The notes: generated by a model not told the origin, from the sequence alone. DNA of 64,000 bases from Leucaena leucocephala (GCA_037074615.1 CM073522.1:28022962-28086961); one strand, 5' to 3'. Counted from the first letter of the stretch, positions 1 to 12,008 are shown. Translations and numbers: made by a program.

Positions 1-128
1 AGTTAAAAATTTTAAATTTGAACCGTTTAAATTGTATTTGAACAAGATCTCTCCACAGTCATTAGCACCATCTCTATGATGAGCATCGAAACGGGTTCCA
101 TACAGATATTGATAGAGAGAAAGAGTAC

Positions 129-1318
129 CCAGATTTAGGTTGATGATAGCTGGTTGGTCCTTGTGAGCAAGAAGTGAAGCCTTTAGTTCATCATAGTCAA
201 TCTCACCAGAGGGCTTGGTCCCAACTACCACACACTTAACTCTAGCTATTCTTGCTATCTTGAACAATGAATAATGCGATTCTTTTGACACATACAAAAT
301 TCCATCTGGATAAAGTTCCCTCCTGCCAGTTTACAATAATACAAAATTTTATACATCTGTACTTCATTTTTCTTCTTTTGCATATGTCCGTTTTAGGAAA
401 GAAATAGCGTATGTTTATAAGGTTAATGTGCATCTAGCACTCTGAGATATTTTCTCAAGTTTATTCAATACCCTGAAGTATTTTATAGTACATCTAATAT
501 CCTAAAATATTTTTTTCATGCACATCCAACATCTCAGAGTATATTTTAGTACATCTAGTACCCTGAAGTAGTTATTTAATGTGTGTCCAGCATATTAAAA
601 TATTTTTTAGTACATCCAACACCAAGGCACAAAAAATATTTGAGGGTGTTGGATGCACCTAAAAAATACCTAAAAGTGTTGAATATATCACAAAATATTT
701 TAAGATATTAGATATATTTTAACCCAAGTTTATAATATGCTTTAAAAAATCAGGTGCAGTAGGATAGTATACACTGACCCCACTAAGATTGCATAAAGAT
801 TTCCTTCGGTTCCACCATTTGTAACATATCCCCAGTACTCATTCTTCTCAATTTCCCAAAGATTAGCAAACCAATCTAATACACACAGCTCAAAGTTACA
901 TGAATTAAGCTTGTAGCTACTCCCTGTAAATGGATCACCGGCATTGTTTAAGCGAAGACATATCAACTTCATCAATGCTTCATAGTTTATGTCTTGATTA
1001 GTTGGATAGCCTGCATGCATATATAATAGTGAGGACCATTTATCAAGTATAGATATGAACTGAGAATTAACCTCTTTATTTTGCAGAATGTAAATAGAAG
1101 TGAACTAAGTTCAAAGATTACGTACCGAGACAAATATCTTTTAGATGCTTTAGCGAGTCGACGTAGCAAGCAATCACATTAGCCAACTTTTCATCAGTGT
1201 CAGCGCCACTGAACTCAGAGATTGTGGGTTTGATATTTGAATGCCCATTCTCAGCAGGAGGAGTTTTCTGTTTCTGTCCTTCTTCTTCTTTGATAGGCTT
1301 GCTGTTTGGGCCAGCCAT
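129..1318 (-). CDS. SDC: Serine/histidine decarboxylase-like gene, copy 1 (exons 1-3, cut by window edge)
   Basis: PLP-dependent group II decarboxylase of the plant serine decarboxylase (formerly histidine decarboxylase-like) family; in plants serine decarboxylase makes ethanolamine from serine in the cytosol. Exon 1 is 1318-1126 from the inner ATG (or 1381 from an upstream in-frame ATG), exon 2 is 1010-779 and exon 3 is 322-129. All junctions are GT/AG and the phases 1, 2, 1 agree. Seen motifs: GYPTNQDINYE, NGGTEGNLYAILVG (cofactor-phosphate region) and KESHYSLFK. The HxDxA and lysine exons lie beyond the left edge. The sequence is nearly identical to copy 2 at 54-59.7 kb. No stop was found in the three exons. 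The rest of the gene cannot be judged. Substrate is inferred from family only. Confidence 0.85.
420..730. mobile_element. Foldback/MITE-like element in intron 2 of copy 1
   Basis: About 310 bp made of short reiterated units such as 'tacatctagtaccctgaagta', with ends that are inverted copies of each other (gcatctagcactctgagatatttt at the left; the right end read in reverse starts atatctaatatcttaaaatatttt). The same element is in the same intron of copy 2 (58765-59070), so it inserted before the gene duplication. Confidence 0.55.
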
Positions 1319-1452
1319 TAATGGCGAAACCTGAAATGCAGCAATTTCGGATGAAAGGAAAGGGAATATTTCATTCTCCATTGTTAATTTCTCTATTTTG
1401 TGTTGTTTGTTTGTTTGAGATTCAGGATGGGTGTACAGTGATACTCAAGACC

Positions 1453-1462
1453 ATATATATAG
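1453..1462 (-). promoter_or_regulatory. TATA box of decarboxylase copy 1
   Basis: An alternating TATATATA stretch lies about 70 bp upstream of the outer ATG (1381) and 135 bp upstream of the inner ATG (1318). It is followed by a CA-rich leader (repeated caaa units) typical of a plant 5'UTR. The same box is kept in copy 2. Confidence 0.6.
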
Positions 1463-1484
1463 TGGTGAACCCGCCATAAGGGCA

Positions 1485-1735
1485 AAATTGAACAAAAAAC
1501 TTACTTGATGATGCTAAGTGCTCATACAAAAATATTTTATGGTGCTGTCACCTTAACAGTGTTTTGGGAGTTAATGATGAGGATAAAGTTGCACCTGAAA
1601 AAATAATACAAGTATAAAATTGCACCTAAAAAATATTACAAGGGCGAAATTACATTAAAAATTAGTTTAGGGTGCTAAATGATCCTATAAATATTTTAGA
1701 GTACTGGATATATCTTAACCCAATTTTTTTATCAA
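1485..1735. mobile_element. MITE-like AT-rich element upstream of the copy 1 promoter
   Basis: Contains phrases such as 'tttagggtgctaaatgatcc', shared with the inverted-repeat elements in the copy 2 intron (55.4-56.9 kb). An equivalent stretch lies at 59830-60050 upstream of copy 2. Ends are not sharply defined. Confidence 0.35.
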
Positions 1736-2299
1736 TAATATAGTATACAATTTTATTAATATATATATAATTTTGCGATATTAATCTTTTTAACTCCACA
1801 TATTTTTGTATATCATCTAAATATGTTACAGAATTTTAAATAGAAAAGGATGCCCAAAATTAATGTGAGTAGGTAAGGTTGAAAACTACCTTTTTTAGAA
1901 GCTTTTTCTTTTTATATTTTGGGTTAAAGTTGAATTTTGTTTTGGAAATCGTCATATAAACGTTAACAGTTAAAGTTAAGTATTTTTTGTTTAAATGTCA
2001 CCCTAAAAGTGTTAAAACATGAGTAACAACTCTAGCTATTAAAAATATTAACAGTTAACGTTAAGTTTTTACCTGTTAAAATTATTTTTTAAACAATATT
2101 AAACTCATAAAAACTTCCGTGGTAACATTATTTCTACGTGATAACTTTCAAGATAAAATTAGACTTTAACTTTTATATAAATACTTATATCAAATTCAAC
2201 TCCATTACAAGCCTAATGGCCTATAGGGATAATCATGATTGCATTACCAAAAATAGATGTTTGATTGCATTTTAGTTTGGTAATTAATAGTGTTTTCCA

Positions 2300-3910
2300 T
2301 GATAACGATGATTACCAAAATTTGGTAATCCTCATTCATACTCTTCCATATGAATACTCATTACTATTTTTTGCATGTTTGAAAAAGTCACATTTACCCT
2401 TCAATCTCATTTGTTTGAAAAATTTTCTAATAACGCACCAAACATATTAATAGCATTAAGCATTACATTGCATTGTATTGTCGTCTCTAAAAATATGGGA
2501 AATATATTTAGCAACAATTAGCTAAAAGTATATATATATAAATTATAAAATTAGTTATTTTTAGAAAGTACTGACTCGGATTTATATATATAGAATTGTC
2601 TAGAATATACATGAAGTTAAAAAATCATGAAAAATATTTCTTTAATATATTTATGATTATCATGAATCATCATTATAGTTTAAAATATGAAATATCATAG
2701 AATCAGTTAATGTGATTATTACTTATTAATTGCCATTATGAACTAAAAATCTTTTAAAGATCAAAGTGCTTTATGATTATTATGGTTAAAAATTTGAAAT
2801 ATCATAGAATCGGTTAATGGAATTATTGATTAATTATCATCATATGATTCAAAATTTTTCAAAGATCAAAATAAAATTTGATTGAAATTATTGATTGCGA
2901 CTTGTAGATAAAATAATTGAAAATATTAAAACAGATCGACCCAGACCCATTTTCAACTTAACTAGATATTACAAGATTTTAAGAGTATGGTTGATGATTT
3001 TTCAATTGATATTTGATATGCCATTTTCTCTGTAAGAATTTATTATCAACACAACACAACATTTGGACTTGGATTCTCTCCACTTCCCTTCCCATCCACT
3101 TCCTCTCCTCTTCTCATCTCAATTGTTTCAACTGCCAGTTATTGAATGCTTAAAAAAAAATCACATTTATCTTTGAGTCTCATTTGTTTTTATTTTGATC
3201 GTCTCATTCTACCCATTGTTGCCACCACTATCGTCGCCATCATCGCCACCTCCGTCGTCACCCCCGAGATTATCGGAAGGAAAATTTTTCTTTTTTAATT
3301 GAGGGACATTATAGACTTTTATTTGTTATTTTTGTTTGATTAAATATATTTTTTCTAATTACGCATCAAACATATTAATAGCATTAGACATTATATTGCA
3401 TTGTGTCTATAAAGATATGAGAAATCTATTTAGCAAAAATTAGCTAAAAGTATATATATAAAGATCATAAAATTAGTTATTTTTTATAAAGTATTGACTT
3501 GATTTAGACACATAGAATTGTGTAGAACTCACATGAAGTTGAAAGATCATGAAAAGCGTTTCTTTAGTATATTTATGATTATTATGAATTATCATTATGG
3601 TTAGAAATTTAAAATATCATAGAATTAGTTAATGGGATCACTGATTAATTACTATCATGGGCTCAAAATCTTTTAAAAATTAAAATAGTTTATGATTATT
3701 ATAGTTAGAAATTTGAAATATCATATAATCAATTAATAGAATTATTGATTAATTACTATCATAAGGCTCAAAATATTTAAAAGATTAAAGTGAGATTTGA
3801 CTGAGATTATTGATTAAGACTTATAAACAAAGGAATTTAAAATATTGAATCAGATCAACCTAGATTTATTTTCAATTGAATTGGGTATTACAAGATTTTA
3901 AGAGTATAGT
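2300..3910. repeat. Internal tandem duplication (period about 925 bp)
   Basis: The block around 2455-2960 ('tttagcaacaattagctaaa', 'gaagttaaaaaatcatgaaa', repeated 'atcatagaatc') recurs diverged at about 3380-3900. Each block also contains two diverged copies of a roughly 115-bp unit centred on 'tttatgattattatggtta'. The same nesting is present at 60.6-62.8 kb. No gene is visible in the stretch. Confidence 0.6.
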
Positions 3911-4879
3911 TGATGATTCTCATTTAACCCATTTATTAGTAAAGGGAAATTAATGGTAATTTCCTCCTTAAAATGTTGTTGAAACCATTGTTAGTAAAGA
4001 AAAAAAGCCATTTTAGATCGAACTTGAGACTAGTGTAGATAAGACTGGATTAGAAAGTCTCACACTATCTACATCAGATATACAACTGATCTATAAAAAT
4101 AACTTTCTAGACCAGTTGTTATAGTAGTCGGTCTAAAAGTGGACATTCAACAAAAAAGTTGCCAACTTGTTAGACTAGCTATTGTCATAACCATTCTACA
4201 AAGTGGGCATTTTTATTAATACATATGGTTTTTGTTTCCTAAAACTACTTCTGAACACCTGAAAAGCTAATGCAATATAAATTCAATAGCCAACCTAGAT
4301 ATTCCAATTGCAATTGATGAAATGCAATGTAGGTTTAAAACATGTATATTGAAATCAAACAACTCAATCTAACAAATATCATTTTGCAAGAAGACACTTA
4401 CAAATCAATTGTCTTCTCCAATTCCTTCCTTGGTCTTCATTACTAACAAACGTATCTTCATTTTCACAATTGTTTTTGCTTGCTTGTTTTATCTTCGATA
4501 CTTCCAAAGGAGTTATATCATTCTTTAGGGTTGGATCTCGAGGATGTAATTTAATCACTAGTGCCTATTAAAGTCGAAAGCCACAACCTTGTATTGGGTG
4601 CTAGTTTTACCAATCTTTAGCATTTTGATCCTTCTCATGTTAAAATGGAACATGGCTTTACCATTCCTATTTTCAAAATTTAGTGAAACCATTATTAAAA
4701 ATAAAAACTGCACATGGTAAGATTTAATTAAAGATTTGGATCTAATTAATGAATATAAACAATTTAATCTAAATTTTACGGCAAATGGTTATGGGAAGCC
4801 CATACAAAAAGCAGTGTTGAACTTTTTCTTGTCCAAAAAAGAAAGAACTTCTTCTCTTTCCAAATGCAATATTAATGTG

Positions 4880-6840
4880 ATTAGATAAGTTTGAAATAGA
4901 CTTTTTTGCAATATTAATTTTTTCATATTTTGTATATTATCTATATAGTTCCGGAATTTTAAATAGAAAAGGATGCCTAAAATTAATGTGAGTAGATAAA
5001 GTTGAAATAGACTTTTTTTAGAAGCTTTTTCAATTTATATTTTGGATTAAGGTCAAATTTTATTTTGAAAATCATCATGTAAGAGCAACTTGCCTTGGAA
5101 GTATTTTTGGGTTTAATGTCGCCCTAGAATTGTTAAAATGAGAGTAATGTCACCCGTGACAATTAAAAATGTTAACATTTAGTATTAAGTTTTTAACAGT
5201 CAACATTTGTTTTTAAACGATTATGATAACTTTGTTACTTTTTTAACATTTCTAACGTGATATTAAGCTCATAAAAACTTTCGGAGTAACATTGCTTTTA
5301 TGTGATAACTTTCGAGATAAAATTAGACCTTAACCCTATATTAATACTCACATCAAATTTTTTATATTAATTATATCCATTATATCACGTGGTATCAAGC
5401 ACCCAAATAACCTCAGAGATTTTAGGGATTGATAATTGAATACCCATTCTCTAGACCTTCCTGTTTTTAGGACTTTCCTTCCTCCTCCTGTTTGATAACT
5501 ATTAAAGGCAACTATTTTTCACTCTTTTCTTACATTTTTTTTTTGTAAATATGCTATCGCAGCCTATATTCTTTGGTGTCTCCCATGTGTGCTGCTTGTA
5601 TTTCTTTTCATGGAATAGAATTCTGTTTCACTTAGAAAAAGAAAGAAAAAAGATGCAAAAGTCAATACATTATTGTTTCGCTAAGCTTGATATTTGGTTG
5701 TTGGAGATCCAGTAATATAGTATAGATTACCTCACAAAATTGATACAAAAATAGGACAAATTGACGCATTTAATATGCAATTTTTCATTGACATTTGTTA
5801 TGCCATTCTGTCGGTCAGAATTTATCGATCATCAACACAACGCAATATTCACCCTTCATATCATATAAATTGACCTTGTTCTATTTCTTTCAACTTTTTG
5901 TCCTATACACTACTAGAAGCATAAAATTTAAGACGAAAATTTGCGATAGAAATTAGGAAAATCTGTTTTGGCAATGTTGTAGAAACGGCTTATCAACAGC
6001 AAATTCTCATTTAACCCATATATTACTAAAGGGAAATTAATGGCAATTTCCTCCTTGAAATGTTGTAGAAACTGCCACTGGTAAAAAAAAATCTTTTAGA
6101 TCGGTTAAAATGGGACTTTTAGACTGAACTTGCAACTTGTGTAGATGACACCAATTTCAAAAACCCGACACTTTAATTTCTATATTGAATGTACAATCGG
6201 CCTAGAAAGTAGTTTTCTAAATCAGTTGTTATTGTAGCTGGTATAAAAAGTAGACATTCAATAAAAAAATTGCCCGCATTTTAGATGGGCTATTGTCATA
6301 ACCAGTCTAAAAAGTGGATATTTTTTTTTAATACGTACAGTTTTTGTTCCCTAAAATCACTTCTGAACAATAGAAAAGCTAATGCAGTCATTCTAGATAT
6401 CCAACTGCAATTGATGAAATGCAATGTAGGTTTAAAACATATATATTGAAATCAAACAATTCAATCTAACAAAGGCTATATATCATTTTGCAGGAAGATA
6501 CTTACGAGTCAATTGTTTTCTCCAATTCCTTCCCCATTCTTCATTACTAACAAACTTATATTCATCATATATATTCTTCCAACAATAGGTTTTTCACCAT
6601 TTATTTATTTATTTATTTTTTCTTGCTTATTTTATCTTCGATGCCTCCAAAGGAGTTAGATGATTCTTCAGGGTTAGATCTTGTGGATTTAATTTAACCT
6701 CCGATACCTATTAAAGTCAAATGCCACAACCTCGTACGGGGTGCTAGGTTCACCAATCTTTAGCATCTCAATTCTTCTCATGTTACAATGGACATGACTC
6801 TACTGTACCACTTGCTTCTATTGACAGGGGAGAAGAATCT
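4880..6840. repeat. Decayed further copies of the decarboxylase upstream repeat
   Basis: 4900-5390 is a diverged copy of 1770-2210 (landmark 'aattttaaatagaaaaggat'). 5770-5950 resembles 61310-61770 ('tatacactactagaag'). 5995-6830 resembles 3915-4640 ('tcatttaacccat', 'gatgaaatgcaatgtaggtt'). The order is scrambled relative to the main copy, so several duplication or deletion steps are needed. Confidence 0.6.
5411..5520 (-). pseudogene. Fossil of decarboxylase exon 1 (third copy)
   Basis: On the plus strand 'ctcagagattttagggattg' and 'ataattgaatacccattct' match the antisense of exon 1 of both decarboxylase copies (around 1195-1250 and 59555-59600). A weaker match continues to 'attaaaggcaac', corresponding to the inner start-codon region. 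The reading frame is destroyed. No further exon is recognisable beside it. Confidence 0.6.
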
Positions 6841-8030
6841 TATTCAATGAAGCTGAGTATAAAAGAGTTGATTGCAAATTTACTAATCGCATTTCAAAAT
6901 AAATGACCAAACCTATATTTTAGCCAAAAAGATTAAAACAATTTTATCTATTTTATTATTTTTGGTTACGTGGAATTAGAAAAAACCAGTGAACATGTAT
7001 TTTTTTTACAATAATAATCTAAACAGAATTTTTTTATTTTTTTTATTTCTTCCCAAAACCTATTCTAAAAAGTAACTTTATAAAACTATTCTAATAACAT
7101 AAAAACTAAAAACTAAATCAAATAAAGCTCTTAAGGTGAGTGCATAGTGCAGTTTGTGGCAATCTTCTTGACTCCAAAAACATTTGGCTAATTAATCAAC
7201 ATTAATTTTTCAAAAAAAAAAAAAAACAACAGAGTGGAATTAGTTACCTAATGGCTTCATGTATATGCGAAGAAGAGAGGCCGAGACCTAATAACACGTG
7301 CGTGCACGCATCTATGGCTGACATGAAGTTTGTTAGGTGCAAATAGATTTAAATTTGTGGGGTATATATATATCATGCTATCCACCACAGTTCTGTATTT
7401 TTATTTTATTTTTTTATTATTATATTATATTTCTGCACGTAATTAATTACTCTCCACTCCCCATTCATATCCTAGCCCCACATCCCAGAGCCCTAAATAT
7501 TTAAGGGATAAGTACGTTAAACGACTTTCATGTGCTATCATTTATAGCAGTGGAACCTAAAAAGGACACTTATATTACAGAGCAAAAGATAATCAACTAA
7601 TGAATCTAAATTTTTTTAAAAAAATTATTTGATATTAATGTTCTTTTTTCTAATTTTTTTTCTGTTATTTCCCTTATTTAAATATATATACATACATACA
7701 CACACATAAAACGCTTATACATTTTCTTCTCAGCTGTTGGAAGATTCTTTGAAATAGTTGCTTTTTGAAGCTACTCTCTACAGTCTTTTTTATAAGCAAC
7801 TACTCAAATCACGCGGATCAAAATGTTAATTAAAATTGGTTAAAAATAATAAATATGTTAGAAATATTTGGTTTCCAAATATAAAGAGATGAGAGAGAAA
7901 AAGTACATTAAATTTTTAGATAAATATAAATTGGTGTTTATATTTAGGACTACCCATATGAGATAGAATGTTACTTATAAAAGGAACAGAGGGAGTATGA
8001 AGTTTGTTAGAATTCTTTGTTTTGGGTTGC
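6840..8030. other. AT-rich non-coding stretch
   Basis: I see no gene here. It holds homopolymer T/A runs and a short 'acatacatacacacacataa' microsatellite near 7690. Confidence 0.5.
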
Positions 8031-8036
8031 TTTCCG

Positions 8037-8177
8037 ATTTTAGATCAGAATTGCTACGATGTATATAGTCTTGATAAGAAGCCTTCTTTAGATTCTGTTC
8101 TTGAGGACATGTTGCAGAATTCTGTAAGATGGCAGCATAAGAACGTTTTGGGACCCCAATCTGAATTCGATGATTAA
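8037..8177 (+). pseudogene. Unrecognised coding-like fragment
   Basis: One frame gives about 45 codons with non-AT-biased composition, containing YDVYSLDKKPSLDSVLEDM and ending ...GPQSEFDD before TAA (8175-8177). I do not recognise the family. It could be an exon of a decayed gene or transposase. It lies about 150 bp from another unrecognised open frame on the other strand, and no start codon or splice site anchors it. Confidence 0.25.
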
Positions 8178-8323
8178 AAGGCTGTGAAATGTATTAGAAT
8201 ATAGAAGTTCTACATTAAATAATTAAGGAAGAGGTTAAATGTATATAATATCAAAAGAAGTCTTATCAAGTTGGTTTACGTCATTTTAGTAGGCAATCTA
8301 TATATACCTCTATCTCTAAAATT

Positions 8324-8617
8324 CTAATAAAATGAAGGATTGGTTACGAGATGACAAAATTGAAATTGCTCACCGAAGAATGAATCATTGTAACTAACTT
8401 CCAATCCGCATTCCAAATGTTTCTGTCTGCTAAGCTTTCGTGGAATACTAATTAGCGCCATCCACTCATTTCTTGTTGGACGAGAATTCAATAATTGAAG
8501 CCTATCAATATTTTCCATTGTTTGCTGAATAATATTACATTGATGAAGAGTATCCGTAAAACTATCATATTGTTTTTTAGCACAAGAATAATAGTATGAG
8601 TTATAAAGATGCTTCAT
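8324..8617 (-). CDS. Hypothetical 97-codon open frame, coding-like
   Basis: Ninety-seven codons with balanced amino-acid use (RPTRNEWMALISIPRKLS in the middle), unlike the low-complexity translations of the surrounding AT-rich DNA. It starts with an ATG on the minus strand at 8617 and ends in TAG at the end of a stretch rich in 'ctatatatacctc'. I do not recognise the family. It may be one exon of a decayed host gene or a transposon gene. No neighbour supports a function. Confidence 0.3.
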   Translation of the reverse strand: MKHLYNSYYYSCAKKQYDSFTDTLHQCNIIQQTMENIDRLQLLNSRPTRNEWMALISIPRKLSRQKHLECGLEVSYNDSFFGEQFQFCHLVTNPSFY

Positions 8618-8779
8618 GTGATTTCACATCACATTTTGCGTTGCCCTCCAGATTATTGCTGATATATATAAAATATAAATAACCAAATTACTCCATCTAG
8701 TCTCTATTATAGTACCCTTTCTATAAAGTGATCTTGAGTATTTTTATAAGGTATTTGTTAGTTTCAAGGAGTACATATT

Positions 8780-9765
8780 AAATCTTTTGTGCCTATTCGG
8801 ATGAACTTAAAACTATGGTTTTGTATGTATTTTTAGGCTAAACTAGAGTTTAGATAAAAAATTAAACAAACAGCTATTAAATATCCAGAATAGCTTATGA
8901 ACTAAAAATTATAGTTTCGGATAAATTTTTAAAAATAGCTTTTGGATAGAGAAATTTTTTTTTAAGCTATCTAATGACCATTTTGCCCCTATCATTTTTC
9001 CCACTCTTTCCCCTCTCTACCAACACTTCTCTCCCTTCTCTCTTCACTCTTCCCTTTCTCCTCTATCGAGGTTTTGGTTCTGTCTCCTCCTCCATCGCCA
9101 CTGTCTCCATCACTTCACTGTGCTAGGCTTGGAATCGAAATGGAGGAGGGAGATGACGATGGGTGCTATCGGCTGTGGAGGAGTGCGTGAATGGAGTGGG
9201 GTTGATGATGACGACTAGAGAGAAGATGATAGAGTCCGCGATGATGGTGTATGGTGTCGGCTGGGGGGATGATGATGGAAAGCTATAGAGGGAACGGCTT
9301 GGACGTGGAATGGAGGTGGGTTGCATGAATAGAGTCCTCGTTAGTGGTGAATGAATGCAGGCCGAAGATGATTGGGAATGGAGGTGTGGGGTGATGATGA
9401 TGATGACGGCTGAAGGGCGGTCAGCTTAAGTGAGGGCATACCTTTCCTCTGCGTGTGTACGGTTGAACATGATAAAGAAGGAGAAAAACCTAATGGGCTA
9501 AATTGGTACACAAATAATAAAATTAGTTACTAAAATAATGATAAAAGTCCACTAAAATAATATGAATAAATATATAAAAATATGAGTTTGTCAATATGTA
9601 TATTATATATTATTTTAATATCAAATAGAAAATATAAATTTAAAATTATACTTTACGTAATTATCATTTCGTCTTATACTATTTCTGGTAATTACTAATA
9701 ATAAAAGTGATTCTGTTAATAATTATTCAAATACGTATTTCTTCATAATCACTTTTCTCCTATAA
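8780..9765. mobile_element. Possible DNA-transposon relative (diverged)
   Basis: The end near 9680-9765 (taattactaataataaaagtg, then ttctctagaagttaaac) resembles the end of a second stretch at 41470-42160 and, inverted, the terminus at 11113-11280. The middle (8990-9440) is less AT-rich with gatgatgatgacg runs and gives only low-complexity open frames on both strands. Boundaries and target duplications were not established. Confidence 0.3.
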
Positions 9766-10295
9766 ATTCTTCTCTAGAAGTTAAACTAAATGGGCCCTTT
9801 ATTTCCCGCCAACAAGCTGTTGGTTGAGGTGAAGTGGCCTCACCCCTATAAGAAGAACATAAATATATATTAAATATTTTGTTTCCAACTAACAAGTTTT
9901 GGTTGAGATAGTAAGCGTCATCAACCATGTAAGGAGAACACAAATTCAAATTCTAGAGAAGCGTAGTTGTTAGGAAATGTAAAAATCCTTTACATTCTAA
10001 AGCTCAAAAAGGATTATACCCTTAATTAAATCAAAAAATATTTTATTTTCTATATATGTTATATTTAATAATGATAGTGAGAGAAAATAGAAATCAACAC
10101 TTCCTCCATTTCTTTTTATTATAGACACTTAACTGAATCACTGTAACTGAAAAGTTAACTAACATTAGTTAGAGAATATAAATATATAAAAGATATAACT
10201 GTTTTTAAAAATACCCTTATTTATTAGGGGGGGAAATATGATTGATCTTGATAATAAATGCAATGATTTTAATATGAGTAATTGCTATGGTTACT
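9766..10295. other. Non-coding stretch with tRNA-like promoter fragments
   Basis: No gene seen. 'ggttgaggtgaagtggcctc' (9822) and 'tggttgagatagtaagcgtc' (9899) resemble Pol III A boxes of tRNA-derived SINEs, but no full element can be bounded. Confidence 0.3.
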
Positions 10296-10535
10296 AAACA
10301 TGTGAGAGATATAAACCCTTGAAAAGATCAACAACCGACAAGCCTAATTTGAGGGCTCATAATCCAACTACCAAACCAAAGTAATGGTCCAAATATGATT
10401 TGCATTTTTTTTTGTAAACATGTGAGAGATATAAACCCTTGAAAAGCTCAACAACCGACAAGCCTAATTTGAGGGCTCATAATCCAACTACCAAACCAAA
10501 GTAATGGTCCAAATATTATTTGCATTTTTTGTCCG
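10296..10535. repeat. Tandem duplication, two 120-bp units
   Basis: Units 10296-10415 and 10416-10535 both begin aaacatgtgagagatataaa and are nearly identical (a few substitutions such as gatcaac/gctcaac), so this is a recent duplication. No coding content. Confidence 0.9.
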
Positions 10536-10549
10536 AAAACGATTTGCAC

Positions 10550-10744
10550 ATTTTTTTTATCAAAAAAATTTAGTTAAGTTTAACACTAGTTTTTTATTAT
10601 GGTTATGATATAACCTCAAAACTCAGAGAGTGCTTATAAGAGACTTATAAAATAGCCTATTAAAGGAGCCTTCACAATAACAGCGATAATCGAACTCACA
10701 TCCTTATAAAATATAAACATATTTCTTAGTATTTGTACTAACTT
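10550..10744 (-). mobile_element. tRNA-derived SINE, family B, copy 1
   Basis: On the minus strand it reads ggatgtgagttcgattatcg (Pol III B box region), then cctttaataggctattttat, cactctctgag and an A-rich 3' end. The same order occurs at 18842-19033 and 39481-39685. Flanking 'atttgcac' at 10542-10549 and 10745-10752 is a probable short target duplication. Confidence 0.7.
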
Positions 10745-10752
10745 ATTTGCAC

Positions 10753-11112
10753 TTTAATTCAATAACAAAGACCAAAAGGTTGTTTTCTGCTGTTCTCAAA
10801 AGCCCATATATAGTCACTAAAAGACTAATGGCTCAAATGATGACCACTCAAATCCTAAAACGTCATGGTACTTAAATCAAAAGTTATAGTTATAGCATGA
10901 ATGTTTCATTAACGACTAGCTAATTCAATAATCACAACAACAAAAATTATATGATAATATTTATTTTGTTACATTTGTACTAGTTTCAAACATATTCTGT
11001 AGTGCTTTTTGTAAGCCACTACCATGTGAGCCTCATGACAAATAGATTTATAGCAGTTTACCTAAACAACTACCCAGTTATTTAAACCCACTACAGAATT
11101 AGTAATGGCATA
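10753..11112. other. Non-coding stretch
   Basis: No gene or repeat boundary recognised; ordinary AT-rich intergenic DNA. Confidence 0.4.
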
Positions 11113-11280
11113 GAATTAATTAAGGGTGCGTTTGGATTAGCTTTTGGAGAATAAATTTTGGGAAGAATAGATTTTGGAGAATAGATTTTGAGAAAAATAG
11201 ATTTTAAAAATGGAGATGTTTGGATGATTAGTAGCAGAATCACTTTTTCATAATGGTAAATTACTAAGAAGGACATAAAA
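11113..11280 (+). mobile_element. Terminus of a 'gggtgcgtttggatta' DNA transposon
   Basis: Begins gggtgcgtttggattagc, a common terminal sequence of plant DNA transposons, followed by four imperfect repeats of 'gagaatagattttg'. The inverted form of the same terminal pattern is seen at 42020-42130. The second end was not found nearby. Confidence 0.4.
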
Positions 11281-12008
11281 TAAATATGATAATTACATAA
11301 GGTATAAATTTTATTTACAATTTTTTTATTTAAGTGATTAAAAAATAATACATGTACATATGTTGTTGAGCAAGATAAAAATTTTAAAAAATTTACATGA
11401 ATTTTAATGTCTTCCTCACAGTACTTTTTATGGATATGTGAAGCGGTGAAGCGCAGGAAGAGAAGAGGAAACGCATGATATGTGAAGCCAGAAAGAGAGG
11501 AAAAAGAGGACCCTGATGGAACAATACGTAATGGATATAAAAATTATCACATTTCTCACAGTAAAAAACTAAAAAAGTATAGATTCTTACAAACCATAGT
11601 TTTATCCTATAGAACTATGGTTTGTATTGAGAAACGATTTTCATGGTTTGAGAGACTGTTTGGTTGAAATAAGAAAAAACTATGGTTTAAGGGAAAAATC
11701 AATTCTTTAACCTACATGTCAAACATAGACTACATTTAAGAAAGAAGTATACATTAGAGTATGCAATGAACTAGAAGAGAAAACATACATCTCAAACATA
11801 AATCTAAATGAGGATGAGGCATAGAAAGGCAAATAGATGCTTATGATGCCTATACGCCTCATGCGCATCCCTTCATGATTGCCCTCCCTATGATCTTTGC
11901 ATGTTAAACATTAGGGAACCTCTAGACGAGACATAATATCCTAATAACTAACAATTAATTTATAAAATATGTAAGAAAAGTATTATAAGCTAGTGAAACA
12001 TTGCAAAA
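11281..12008. other. Non-coding stretch with one perfect hairpin
   Basis: No gene seen. Positions 11589-11625 form a perfect 13-bp stem (acaaaccatagtt) around an 11-nt loop. The 'aactatggttt' word recurs at 11677-11690, suggesting transposon-end debris. Confidence 0.4.

Larger units (their letters stand above)
1..4872. repeat. Segmental duplication, left copy
   Basis: The whole stretch from the left edge to about 4872 matches 58345-63735 in the same order and orientation: three gene exons, promoter and about 3.5 kb upstream DNA. Similarity ends in both copies at a shared 'ctttttccaaatgca'-like stretch. After it the left copy continues into another diverged repeat and the right copy into unrelated sequence. 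The right copy has about 600 bp more (61432-62030). Confidence 0.85.
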
